A stretch of 64,000 nucleotides of DNA, from the NCBI GenBank assembly GCA_965249735.1, contig CBDFMS010000018.1:62001-126000 (forward strand). Reading direction: 5' to 3'. The stretch comes from JANQSS01 sp965249735. GTDB lineage: Bacteria; Bacteroidota; Bacteroidia; Chitinophagales; Saprospiraceae. Below are positions 24,876 through 33,856 of this stretch, piece by piece. The stretch's first letter is position 1. Each line of letters starts with the position of its first letter. Both the position numbers and the translations under genes were made by a program. The notes beneath the pieces were generated by a model. It was not told where the DNA came from. It saw only the letters and a program-made list of their open reading frames with translations, and ran no database searches.

Positions 24876-26188
24876 TTATAGTGTCCAATAATGCAAATTC
24901 TCAATGACTCCGTTGAAAATTCCCTTAATATCAATCACAGCTCCACCGGAGACTGACATCGATAAAAAGTTCTCTTCTGTTAACGATAAGTATTCACGAT
25001 GTTGCACGGCAACGACAACAGCAATTATATAGTCCAGTAGCCTGTTCCACCAATTCCAAGCCAGTTTTCTTTTTTAACTCCACAGATGAGGCATTGGGGT
25101 CCATTATGTCTATATCAATGTTGTAGTCCTTCAATTCATTTATCAAATCTACCACCTTAGAATTTCTTATGTCACTCACGTTTTCTTTAAAGGTGATGCC
25201 CATGACCAAAATTCGAGCTGCACTTAAACTTGGTATCTTGAGATCCAAGAATCTGAACGACCTTTTTAGCCACATTTTTACTCAGATTGTCATTCACATT
25301 TCTTCCACTTAGAATGACTTGTGGATAATAACCAACTTCTTGCGCCTTATAGGTTAAATAGTATGGATCCACACTGATGCAATGTCCGCCTACCAAGCCC
25401 GGGTAAAATTTCATGAAATTCCATTTACTAGCTGCAGCATCGATAACGCTTCTGGTGTCAATGTCGAGTCGATCAAAAATTAGCGACAACTCATTCATCA
25501 AGGCAATATTCAAATCGCGTTGAACATTCTCAATAATTTTTGCGGCCTCCGCTACCTTGATGGAGTTGGCTCGATAAACGCCTGCGGAGATAATCATTTC
25601 ATACAATTCCGCCACCATTTCGAGAACTTCTGGTGACTGTCCTGAAACAATTTTCACAGTATTCGTTAGCGTATGCACTTTGTCACCGGGATTGATTCGC
25701 TCAGGTGAATATCCTACATAGAAATCTATCCCAGCCTTCAATCCACTACGACTCTCAAGAATAGGCATAGAAATTTCCTCTGTACATCCGGGATAAACCG
25801 TTGATTCATAGACAACTAAATCACCTTTCTTCAAAAACTGACCCAATGTTTCAGAAGCACGTTTCAATGGATTGAGGTCGGGTGTATTGTGCTTTGTGAT
25901 CGGAGTTGGCACTCCAACTAAGTACACCGTACTGTCGGCTATGTCTTCGGGCACCGACGTGAATTCAATATTGTCTGAACGTAAATCATCCGAAGCCATC
26001 TCTCCATTTGGATCTGTAGCCTGTTTCAGGCTTTCAATTTTATCAGAAGAAATATCAAAACCTTGCACACGTAAATGCCTTGCAAATTCAATAACTAACG
26101 GAAGCCCTACGTAGCCAAGACCCACTACACAAAGCGATTTATCCTTTGATTTTAAGGCCTTTATATTATCACTTAACTGCACATTCAT
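24876..26188 (-). pseudogene. Nucleotide-sugar dehydrogenase, two frameshifts
   Basis: The reading frame is split in three. The first (26188 to about 25250) has SLCVVGLGYVGLPLV (NAD site), VYESTVYPGCTEE, YSPERINPGD, EAAKIIENVQRDLNIALMNE and the catalytic Cys in GGHCISVDPYYLTYKA. The second holds ARILVMGITFKENVSDIRNSKV. The third ends with YIIAVVVAVQHREYLSL, VIDIKGIF and YWTL before TAA at 24876. Removing one base near 25250 and one near 25025 restores a 436-residue protein, the normal length for UDP-GlcNAc/ManNAc-type dehydrogenases (WecC/TviB/WbpO group). Either the gene died very recently or the sequence has two insertion errors. Confidence 0.85.
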
Positions 26189-26207
26189 AGCTCATCAATT
26201 TAATCGG

Positions 26208-26215
26208 CAAATATA
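26208..26215 (-). promoter_or_regulatory. Bacteroidota-type -7 element before the dehydrogenase
   Basis: TATATTTG followed by C on the minus strand, 20 bases before the start codon of the nucleotide-sugar dehydrogenase. It matches TAnnTTTG; no clear -33 box was found at the expected distance. Confidence 0.45.
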
Positions 26216-26343
26216 AGTATTCAAATGTTGATTATTTTCACGTATTGTTCAGCTAAATTGTCACCTGTAATGATCGATAATCATAACAAACCGACGATCT
26301 ATAAGACTGATCTACATGGTAATCATAAGTAAAGCAATCTTGT

Positions 26344-27849
26344 ATGGGAGTAGTAATTAGGCAAAGCTTAAAGTACTCAGCGGTTAGTTACGTGTTCATG
26401 ATCGCTTCCATTTTGGCGACACTTTTGATCTACCATTGGGATCTGGAGCTCTATGGTACGTTAATCTTTTTCATCGATACAGGCGGTTTATTTCTTCCAC
26501 TCATCCTTTTTGGCAGCACTGGAGTTGCCCTCAAATTTTTTCCTGAAATAAAAAGTAAAGCAGGCAACGGTCGCATAATTCTCAATGCTGGGATATTCGC
26601 AATCGGCATTACTTCATTAATATTGATTCTTGTAAGTGTATTCTTCAAAAAAACGTTGGACGAATATGTTCGAAATTCATTTGACAATATCGAGATCATC
26701 AATAACATCTGGCTGATCATCCCAATAATTGTTCTTTTGGCGATACAAAACTATTTATCTACGTACACAGCAAATTTTCGAAGGACGGCCTTTCCGAAGC
26801 TTTTGCATAATGTCATTCGAATCACGCTGCCACTTGTATTCTTGGGAATCTATTTTGAATACATCAGCGTTCGTATTGGACTCTATGTCATGTGCGGCAA
26901 CTACGCGCTTTCAGCGCTCATTTTGCTTTTCTATCTCAACGGACTCGAAAAGTTGAAATTCAGAATAACCAAAGATGTGGTTCAATTTGTTAGAAGAAAA
27001 GATGTGATTGCCTTTGCTACTTTTGGAATATTAGCATCTCTCGGATCAAACCTATCGTTTAAGCTCGATACGTTTGTGACCACGCTGATGTTAGACTCGT
27101 ATCAGACAGGCTTATATGGTCTCAGCGCACGAATTGGAGCTATAATAAGCGTTCCTAGCGCAGCAATCTTAGCGATTGCAGCTCCCATCATAGCAGACGC
27201 TACAAAAAACAAACAGTTGGGCAGAATAAACGACTTATATAAACGAAGTTCTGAAGTGCTGACTTTAATTGGCGCACTGCTGCTCGGCGGTCTGTGCGTC
27301 ATCGGCCATGATTTGATTTTACTTATGAACGACGGCGCCAATTTACTTTCTATGGGTGCACTACCAGTATTGTTCTTTATCGCGCTTGCTAAGTTTGTTG
27401 ACATGATCACATCAATCAACTCAGCAATTATTCAATATTCAAGTTATTATAAATACAATTTATATTTTCTTCTTTCTTTGGCCGTTACCAATGTTGTATT
27501 AAACATTGTGCTAATCCCTATACTTGGTGTTACCGGGGTGGCGGTGGCCACATTCACTTCATTGTCGCTTTTTAATCTTGTAAAAATTGTTTTCATAAAG
27601 CTTAAATTTGGCATACAACCTTTTTCTGCGACTACTTTGCAAATTATTTTTATCGGCGTGTTCTGCGTCTTGTGCACATTTGGTATTAATGAATTTTTCG
27701 AAATTAATGGCATAGTTGGTATACTATTAAAATCCGTTATCGTCTGCTCATTGTTCCTGGGTATCACCTACTTTTTAAAAGTGTCTGAAGACTATACTAA
27801 ATTTCTGGATAAAGTGCTTGCAAGAGCTTTGAAACTCATTTCCCGATAA
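26344..27849 (+). CDS. Polysaccharide flippase, MOP/Wzx type
   Basis: 501 residues with about fourteen hydrophobic segments, the hallmark of the MOP exporter superfamily. It starts VIRQSLKYSAVSYVFMIASILATLLIYHW, followed by LYGTLIFFIDTGGLFLPLILFG. The second half repeats the plan (FGILASLGSNLSFKLDTFVTTLML, TNVVLNIVLIPILGVTGVAVATF). Such proteins flip undecaprenyl-linked repeat units to the periplasm. It sits among glycosyltransferase, sugar dehydrogenase and methyltransferase genes, supporting an O-antigen or capsule role. It diverges from the broken dehydrogenase and converges on the GT2 gene. The frame is intact. Confidence 0.88.
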   Translation: MGVVIRQSLKYSAVSYVFMIASILATLLIYHWDLELYGTLIFFIDTGGLFLPLILFGSTGVALKFFPEIKSKAGNGRIILNAGIFAIGITSLILILVSVFFKKTLDEYVRNSFDNIEIINNIWLIIPIIVLLAIQNYLSTYTANFRRTAFPKLLHNVIRITLPLVFLGIYFEYISVRIGLYVMCGNYALSALILLFYLNGLEKLKFRITKDVVQFVRRKDVIAFATFGILASLGSNLSFKLDTFVTTLMLDSYQTGLYGLSARIGAIISVPSAAILAIAAPIIADATKNKQLGRINDLYKRSSEVLTLIGALLLGGLCVIGHDLILLMNDGANLLSMGALPVLFFIALAKFVDMITSINSAIIQYSSYYKYNLYFLLSLAVTNVVLNIVLIPILGVTGVAVATFTSLSLFNLVKIVFIKLKFGIQPFSATTLQIIFIGVFCVLCTFGINEFFEINGIVGILLKSVIVCSLFLGITYFLKVSEDYTKFLDKVLARALKLISR

Positions 27850-27857
27850 CTGCCCGA

Positions 27858-28727
27858 CTATGGTTTCAAACCCAATTTTTCTTTAAGTTTTGTGTATCTA
27901 TATTGACGAATAAAACGCCCTAGCTCTCTTGATACAATCTTTTCAGTTTGAGTAAAATAGCTTTTTAAATAAAAAGAAAATGTCACTATGCCGCCCAATA
28001 AAAAAGGTGAATGGACCATTGAGCGTTTTATACACGCGAGAAAGGAGAGGAAAAACCCATATCTCATCTCATTCAATAAAACACCATTCTTCTCGGATGA
28101 ACGCCACCAACCCACTCCTGTATTTGTCTCTCGATGGTGCTCTACCATTAACTTAGGATCGCAAAGCACACGCCAGCCTAGCAATCTGAGGTTAAATTCA
28201 TCAACCGAATCCCAGCCCATGCGTTCAATTAATCCGTTCATCTCCTTAAACGCTTTAGCGCGATACGTTTTCAAGGCTCCTCTTACGTGATCTAAGTTGG
28301 TCAAGCCTTCATCCTGCCATTCTCCTTGCTCATTTTTGACATTGCAAATTCCACCAACTAAGCCAAATGCTTCATTCGATAAAAAATGTCGTTGTATATC
28401 GGCGATGTAGTTTGAGTCAAAATGAAGATCCGCATCAAATTTTGAGATCAGATCGAAAGTAGAAGGATCAACCGCGCTTAGTCCCCGATTAAATGCCTTG
28501 ATAATCTTTGATCCAACGGCCCGCTTTCTGTGCATGTTGGTATTCACATAAATGATGGCATTGTGATTTTCCGCATACCGCATAGCAATAGCAGTGGTGT
28601 CGTCAGCAGAATTATCATCGACGACCACAATGCATTGAATGGGAACAGTTTGATTCAACAAAGAATCTAAGACTCTTCCAATGTTCAACTCTTCATTGAA
28701 AGCAGGTATAACAACAAGATGCCGCAC
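27858..28727 (-). CDS. Glycosyltransferase family 2 protein
   Basis: 289 residues with GTG start (VRHLVVIPAFNEELNIGRVLDSLL). GT-A features are IQCIVVVDDNSADDT, the metal-binding DxD in SKFDADLHFD, and MGWDSVDEFNLRLLGWRV as acceptor-side segment with a putative general base. The C-terminus has one hydrophobic stretch (GFFLSFLACI) and a basic tail. It probably adds a sugar to a lipid-linked surface glycan. It ends 9 bases from the flippase on the opposite strand. Confidence 0.87.
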   Translation of the reverse strand: MRHLVVIPAFNEELNIGRVLDSLLNQTVPIQCIVVVDDNSADDTTAIAMRYAENHNAIIYVNTNMHRKRAVGSKIIKAFNRGLSAVDPSTFDLISKFDADLHFDSNYIADIQRHFLSNEAFGLVGGICNVKNEQGEWQDEGLTNLDHVRGALKTYRAKAFKEMNGLIERMGWDSVDEFNLRLLGWRVLCDPKLMVEHHRETNTGVGWWRSSEKNGVLLNEMRYGFFLSFLACIKRSMVHSPFLLGGIVTFSFYLKSYFTQTEKIVSRELGRFIRQYRYTKLKEKLGLKP

Positions 28728-28842
28728 ATTTCCAAATTTAATTAAACAAGGTATATAAATTCTTTAATCTGGATTTCAATACATTGCTCTGATAACATCC
28801 TGTAGCAGACAAGATTTTCATCAAAATAACAGGAATTAATTA

Positions 28843-29624
28843 CTAGCCTGCATTCTTCGCAACAGTTTTTATGGCCATTCTACCTGCGTGATCCATACGA
28901 TTCAATAAAATAGGTGCTCGAGCGTCGCTGAAGTATTCATCGACTGCCTTTCTGCATCCTTTCCAATGTCCAATAATCATCGAGAATTAAAACTCCGTCG
29001 TCTGATAGTTCGGGAAATAGATGTACAAGTTCATGAAGAGTCGACTCGTACCAGTCCGTATCCAATCTGAGCAGGCTAATTTTTTTCCGATGGTAAAGTA
29101 CCAGGAATCGTATCCTCCACTTTACCCTTAACAAAAACAAGATTGTTCTTTGGGTAAGCAATTTGGCTTAAGTTATTTTTTACATCTGTAAGGTCCGCTA
29201 AGCACCAATTTGAATGGCCATCTTCATTAAAACCCATCTCATTCATTCTTAGTAAGGCTTGATCTCCTTTAGATGTAACATCGTCACTTGTCGCTTCTGA
29301 CATGCCCTCAAAAGTGTCGTATAAAAATATCCGCCGATCCGTCATGTTTCTGTTGACTAGCATTTGGGCCATTAACATGACAGATCCTCCACGCCAAACT
29401 CCGCATTCAACAAACGCGCCTTCAATCTTATTCGCCAAAGTGTATTCAACAGCAGTATATAAGCTATACATTCTTTCAACAGATGTCATAGAATAGGGTT
29501 TGCATAACTTGTAAAGCGTCCAAAACTCCTCCTCCTCGATATCCAGATATGAATATTTCTTATCTCTTTTTTTGGTTAAATCATACCCCAATTTCCCTAT
29601 TAACTTTAGTATTGTTTTCTTCAT
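28843..29624 (-). pseudogene. TylF/MycF-type O-methyltransferase, two frameshifts
   Basis: The first frame (MKKTILKLIGKLGYDLTKK ... GAFVECGVWRGGSVMLMAQ ... FLYDTFEGMSEATSDDV ... FVKGKVEDTIPGTLP) runs into a stop at an A7 tract near 29085. Dropping one A continues as ISLLRLDTDWYESTLHELVH and DDGVLILDDYWTLE. A second extra base near 28950 hides GCRKAVDEYFSDARAPI before TAG at 28843. The restored protein would be 259 residues, the usual TylF size, with the metal Asp pair (DTDWYES, LDDYW). It would methylate a sugar hydroxyl. Recent decay or two sequence errors are equally possible. Confidence 0.85.
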
Positions 29625-30246
29625 TGCAGTTGTTATTGTAGTGTCAATGTTAAGGATTATTTCAGAAATGCAGTGAAATAATTGAGAAGAAAAAAACCAA
29701 TTGAAGCAATCAGATCAGCCAACTGTAACCAAAACGCAATCTGACATCAATCATATCATCTTAGCTACGATTTACCGAGTAGAAAGTTCCAACTCACATA
29801 CTCAAACGCATGATGCGCAGTAAATAGTGAATACAAGACTATTCTTTGCATCCCATCTCTCCATCCATCAGCCAAATTCCAAAACTTCGCTTTGAAATGT
29901 TTTATAGTTTTTCACCCTGATGCACTTTGTTAGCGAAGACAAGGAGGTGCTTCAATTACAAAACGAAAACTGAATAACACTTCTCCCTAATTGATGTATG
30001 ACAATTGGCAGATTCAAGCTGCCAACTTTGCATCAATTTTTTCGCATACAGCCTTTAATAAGGTCGCTCAAAAAGGGCGCTGGTTTTTGTTTACATATTG
30101 GTACACATAACTGAAATTTCTCAAACATCTGATTTTCCGATTAAACGTATCAACCAATTTTTGTTTAATACCTTTATGTCACCACTAGAACATACAATTC
30201 ACGTAGCTAGTAAATTGAACAGAAGCCTGATAAAAAGTAAATTGCA
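29625..30246. other. Intergenic stretch without recognisable gene
   Basis: About 620 AT-rich bases between the broken methyltransferase and the next gene. All frames are short. The only structure seen is a nested hairpin at 29990-30042. The stretch may be decayed coding or mobile DNA, but no protein similarity could be recognised. Confidence 0.6.
29990..30042 (+). terminator. Nested hairpin followed by T run
   Basis: Outer arms ATTGATG (29990-29996) / CATCAAT (30031-30037) enclose inner arms TTGGCAG (30005-30011) / CTGCCAA (30019-30025), and the structure runs into TTTTTT. It looks like a terminator reading rightward, yet no plus-strand gene precedes it within 2 kb. It may mark the end of a lost gene or of an unrecognised small RNA. 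Confidence 0.5.
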
Positions 30247-30792
30247 ATGAAGAAAATATCATCAAAGAGTGCATACGGGAATCAACATCAATCAAGGTTT
30301 CTCAAGACCATCAAATTCATGGAAGATCTGAATTTAAAAGAATCAAAACTTTTGAATCTTGGCCCTTCTAATCCAATGTCTGAAATGCTGCGCGAGGAGA
30401 ACTATGACGTCACTGATACTGCCGAAAATCAGGATTTGGATTTAGACTTCGAAATTGTGAAGGACAAATCCTTTGACGTTGTTGTAGGATTTGAAATTTT
30501 AGAGCATATGGTATCCCCATTCCCCTTGCTTAAATCGATAGCTGGAACTAAATTGGTACTGAGTGTACCATTATCCTATTGGTTTGCCAAAGCTTATTGG
30601 AATGAAAATGATCCACTTGATTGCCATTATCATGAATTTGAACCACGACAGTTCTGCATGTTGCTTGAAAAAGCTGGTTGGAGTATATTAAAGGAAGAAA
30701 AACATACGAGCCCCCGCTTCAATATTGGAATCAGACCGCTGTTAAGAATGTTCACGTACCGTCATTATTTTGTTTATTGTGAACGACTATAA
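30247..30792 (+). CDS. Class I SAM-dependent methyltransferase-like protein
   Basis: 181 residues. The order of elements fits a small Rossmann methyltransferase: KLLNLGPSNPMSEMLREENYDVTDT as a degenerate motif I (the usual GxGxG is GPSNP), SFDVVVGFEILEHMVSPFPLL as motif II with the typical D and EILEH, LVLSVPLSYWF as the next strand, and HYHEFEPRQFCMLLEKAGWSI as the substrate-side helix. The weak motif I means SAM binding is not certain. It lies in the polysaccharide region, so a glycan or lipid target is plausible. Confidence 0.7.
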   Translation: MKKISSKSAYGNQHQSRFLKTIKFMEDLNLKESKLLNLGPSNPMSEMLREENYDVTDTAENQDLDLDFEIVKDKSFDVVVGFEILEHMVSPFPLLKSIAGTKLVLSVPLSYWFAKAYWNENDPLDCHYHEFEPRQFCMLLEKAGWSILKEEKHTSPRFNIGIRPLLRMFTYRHYFVYCERL

Positions 30793-30921
30793 TCCAGGAA
30801 ACGAGCTCTTGATCGGATTCTAGCATTTTCCAAAAATTGGATTTCTACTTTCAATGTTAAAAAGGCACAAATTCACAATCTAGCTCCACTCGTAATCAAT
30901 GGGAAATCAATACCTTCATTT

Positions 30922-30927
30922 GGTTAT
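30922..30927. repeat. Target site duplication GGTTAT (left copy)
   Basis: GGTTAT directly precedes the left end of the IS21-family element and is repeated immediately after its right end at 33460-33465. Six bases is within the range known for IS21 insertions. Confidence 0.85.
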
Positions 30928-31070
30928 TGCAAAATCCGGTCAAACTGACCACCCCATTCCGTTCTAAAGTGACCATCTTCTCCGGAGCAAACTGACCACC
31001 CGCACCGGAGCAAATTGACCAGTCTAAAAAGAAGTCTATTTCAGTATCATTTTCTTTATGAAAAAAGAAG

Positions 31071-32615
31071 ATGGCAAACAAGAGAATAGGCATGAAACAG
31101 ATAAGACAGATATATCGACTTTACGCTCAAGGAGTGAGTAAAGTACAAATTAGCCAGAGGTTACTTATTTCGCGTAACACGGTTAAAAAATACATCGAAC
31201 TATTCAAAAACAAGAGGCTCACGTATAAAGACCTAGAGCAACTTAGTGACAGTGATTTGGGTAATTATCTTTCCAGCAAAGATCCAGAAGTGCCAGAGAA
31301 ATTGGCTCAACTTCGCGTTTTGTTTCCCTACTTTGAAAAGGAGTTAAAAAAGGTAGGCGTAACCAAAAATCTGTTATGGAGGGAGTACAAGGAAAAATAT
31401 CCAGATGGCTATCAGAGCTCACAGTTTTGCAAGTACTACAATGACTGGAAGCGATCATCAGCAGTTGTAATGCATTTTGAGCACAAGGCTGGAGACAAAT
31501 TATTTATTGATTTTACAGGAAAGAAGCTAGCTATAACGGACAGAGAAACAGGAGAAGTCCGGGAATGTGAGGTGTTTGTGGCCGTCCTTGGAAGTAGTCA
31601 ATACACCTATGTAGAGGTATGCAGGAGTCAAAAGAAAGAAGATTTTATACGGTGTATTGAAAATGCTCTTCATTACATGGGCGGTGTGCCACAGGCCTTA
31701 GTGACAGACAATTTAAAGTCAGCGGTTACAAAAAGTAGTAAATATGAACCGACATTGAATGAGACATTTTTGGATTTTGCTGAACATTACCAAACCAGTG
31801 TCCTACCTACAAGAGCATATAAACCAAGGGATAAAGCATTGGTAGAAAATTGCGTCAGGATTACCTATTCAAGAATATTTGCTCCTTTACGCCACCATGT
31901 GCTCTTTAGCCTTGATCAGGCTAATATTGCTGTGCTAGAAAAACTCGATGTACACAATAGGACCAACTTCCAGGGAAGGAAGTATTCGCGTTTTGATTTG
32001 TTCAAAGAAGTGGAACAAAAAGAGCTTTTCACCTTGCCTGATCGCAAATATGAAATGAAGTATTATGCCTATGGAACCGTTTACAAGAACAGCCATATCT
32101 ACTTAAATAAAGACAAGCACTATTACAGTGTTCCCTTTGAATATATTGGTAAACGAGTCAAGATCATTTACAGTGATTCCGAAGTAACCATATTCTATAA
32201 ACATGAACCAATAGCGGCTCACACACGTAATTATCAAGCTTTTAGATATTCCACCATAAAGGACCACATGCCGAGTACTCATCAATTCGTTGCTGATTGG
32301 AACCCGGATAAATTTATTAATTGGGCTAAAGGAATAGGCCCGGAGTGTAGAACATATATTATCAAAATATTAGAAAAACAACAGCACCCTGAGCAGAACT
32401 ATAAGTCTTGCCTGGGAATTCTGTCTTTTGCGAAAAAAGTCGGAAAACAACGACTAAACAATGCTTGTAAGAGGGGCCTGGAATATGAAGTGTTTAACTA
32501 TAAAATCATTCAAAGCATATTAGAAAAGGGCCTGGACAAGCTTGATGAAGACCCCCATCAGGATAGAACCATTCCACTGCATGATAATATAAGAGGAAAA
32601 AATTACTATCATTAA
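31071..32615 (+). CDS. istA: IS21-family transposase IstA
   Basis: 514 residues. An N-terminal helix-turn-helix (MKQIRQIYRLYAQGVSKVQISQRLLISRNTVKKY, about 8-41) is followed by the rve catalytic core with D147 (FIDFTGKKL), D213 (LVTDNLKSAV) and E259 (ALVENCVRI), a complete DDE triad. A C-terminal beta-barrel-like part contains HYYSVPFEYIGKRVKI. It cuts and joins the IS ends. IstB follows 10 bases downstream in the same transcript. A longer N-terminus is unlikely because the terminal repeats lie upstream. Confidence 0.95.
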   Translation: MANKRIGMKQIRQIYRLYAQGVSKVQISQRLLISRNTVKKYIELFKNKRLTYKDLEQLSDSDLGNYLSSKDPEVPEKLAQLRVLFPYFEKELKKVGVTKNLLWREYKEKYPDGYQSSQFCKYYNDWKRSSAVVMHFEHKAGDKLFIDFTGKKLAITDRETGEVRECEVFVAVLGSSQYTYVEVCRSQKKEDFIRCIENALHYMGGVPQALVTDNLKSAVTKSSKYEPTLNETFLDFAEHYQTSVLPTRAYKPRDKALVENCVRITYSRIFAPLRHHVLFSLDQANIAVLEKLDVHNRTNFQGRKYSRFDLFKEVEQKELFTLPDRKYEMKYYAYGTVYKNSHIYLNKDKHYYSVPFEYIGKRVKIIYSDSEVTIFYKHEPIAAHTRNYQAFRYSTIKDHMPSTHQFVADWNPDKFINWAKGIGPECRTYIIKILEKQQHPEQNYKSCLGILSFAKKVGKQRLNNACKRGLEYEVFNYKIIQSILEKGLDKLDEDPHQDRTIPLHDNIRGKNYYH

Positions 32616-32625
32616 AATACAAACC

Positions 32626-33369
32626 ATGAATACTACAAATGAGGAAAGAATGGGTCAATTGCGTTTATTTGGAATGCTTAGAGCTTTCGAATCAACCAAA
32701 GAATCATCCAGCATCAGATATACTCCTGATGAATTATTAGCTTATCTACTTCAAGCCGAGTGGGATGACAAACATAATCGAAAGATCAACCGTCTGATTA
32801 AAATAGCCCGATTCAGGTATATGGCTTCTACTGAAGAAATCATCTTTTCCACAGAGAGAAACCTGGATAAAAATCAGATTACTCGTTTTATTACATGTGA
32901 TTTTATTAAAAGTAAAGAGAGTATCTTATTGACGGGAAGCACCGGTGTCGGTAAATCTTATATCGCTTCTTCCCTGGGACATCAAGCCTGTAATTTGGGG
33001 TATAAAGTCTTATACTTCAATATAAATAAGCTATTCGCTAAACTCAAAATGCTCAAGGCTGATGGATCTTTTCTTAAAGAAATGACTCGAATAGAAAGAC
33101 AGGATTTGCTAATATTGGATGACTTTGGATTAAAGCCATTGGATCAAATTAATCGCCACGCCTTGATGGAAATAATTGAAGACAGACACGGAAAACGATC
33201 CACAATAATTGCTTCACAACTCCCCGTAAAACAGTGGCATGAAATAATAGGAGAAAACACTATTGCAGATGCAATTTTAGATAGAATCGTTCACACTTCT
33301 CATCGAATAGATCTCAAAGGAGATTCGATGAGGAAAAAGAAGACAAAATTATTAGTTAAAAACACTTAA
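32626..33369 (+). CDS. istB: IS21-family helper ATPase IstB
   Basis: 247 residues, AAA+ ATPase related to DnaC. Walker A GSTGVGKS (104-111) and Walker B LLILDDFG (161-168) are intact, with the ISTB N-terminal helical part (MGQLRLFGMLRAFES). It binds target DNA and controls IstA. The C-terminal HTSHRIDLKGDSMRKKK is characteristic of IstB. It ends 90 bases before the right IS end. Confidence 0.95.
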   Translation: MNTTNEERMGQLRLFGMLRAFESTKESSSIRYTPDELLAYLLQAEWDDKHNRKINRLIKIARFRYMASTEEIIFSTERNLDKNQITRFITCDFIKSKESILLTGSTGVGKSYIASSLGHQACNLGYKVLYFNINKLFAKLKMLKADGSFLKEMTRIERQDLLILDDFGLKPLDQINRHALMEIIEDRHGKRSTIIASQLPVKQWHEIIGENTIADAILDRIVHTSHRIDLKGDSMRKKKTKLLVKNT

Positions 33370-33459
33370 ATTGACAGAAAGATCAGACAACTTTTTTGAC
33401 TTGACTTTGGGTGGTCACTTTCCACCGGAATACCCTGGTCAGTTTCGTCGGAATATGCA

Positions 33460-33465
33460 GGTTAT
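33460..33465. repeat. Target site duplication GGTTAT (right copy)
   Basis: Matches the copy at 30922-30927 exactly and abuts the right end of the IS21 element. Confidence 0.85.
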
Positions 33466-33534
33466 TCCATCCATCGCAAAACGATAGCAGATTGTATTAT
33501 CACATAAAGGCGTCGCATTGGAAAGCTACACGAC

Positions 33535-33804
33535 TCACGTAGACGTCCGATGTTTCCAGATATCCTCGCCCTTGCAATGCGTATCTGATTTACGCAATTT
33601 CGCCATCCGGCGAAAAACACTCGATCCATTTTTGCTAGCGTTTATGTAAATAAAATTATATTTGATTGTGACTTGGTTTTTGGTAAATGCATGCTCAATT
33701 TCGAAAAATCCAACCATATCACTTTCTAAATGTCTTGGATGCTTGAAAATCGAAATACGGGAAATACTTTCTAAGTATGCGAACTTGTTTTGAATGGGCA
33801 TCAT
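33535..33804 (-). pseudogene. Sulfotransferase-like N-terminal fragment
   Basis: 89 residues, starting MMPIQNKFAYLESISRISIF. The segment YNFIYINASKNGSSVFRRMAKLR looks like the start of a sulfotransferase domain, in which a K.G(S/T)(S/T) loop after a hydrophobic strand binds the PAPS 5'-phosphosulfate. The frame then ends after only about 20 more residues, and nothing similar continues on the far side of the IS21 element 70 bases away. It is therefore most likely a truncated remnant. The family call is tentative. Confidence 0.4.
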
Positions 33805-33856
33805 GGCATTTGAAAGGAATTTAAGCCAGAACCACCGTTAAAATTATACAGATAAA

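Larger units (their letters stand above)
30928..33459 (+). mobile_element. Complete IS21-family insertion sequence (2532 bp)
   Basis: Left end TGCAAAATCCGG... and the reverse complement of the right end TGCATATTCCGA... align over about 50 bases with shared blocks AAACTGACCA, ATTCCG and AAAGTGACCA. The element begins TG and ends CA. Several further TGACCA boxes at the left (to about 31021) are the multiple transposase-binding repeats of this family. It encodes intact istA and istB and is flanked by a GGTTAT duplication, so it is a recent, probably active insertion. Confidence 0.95.
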
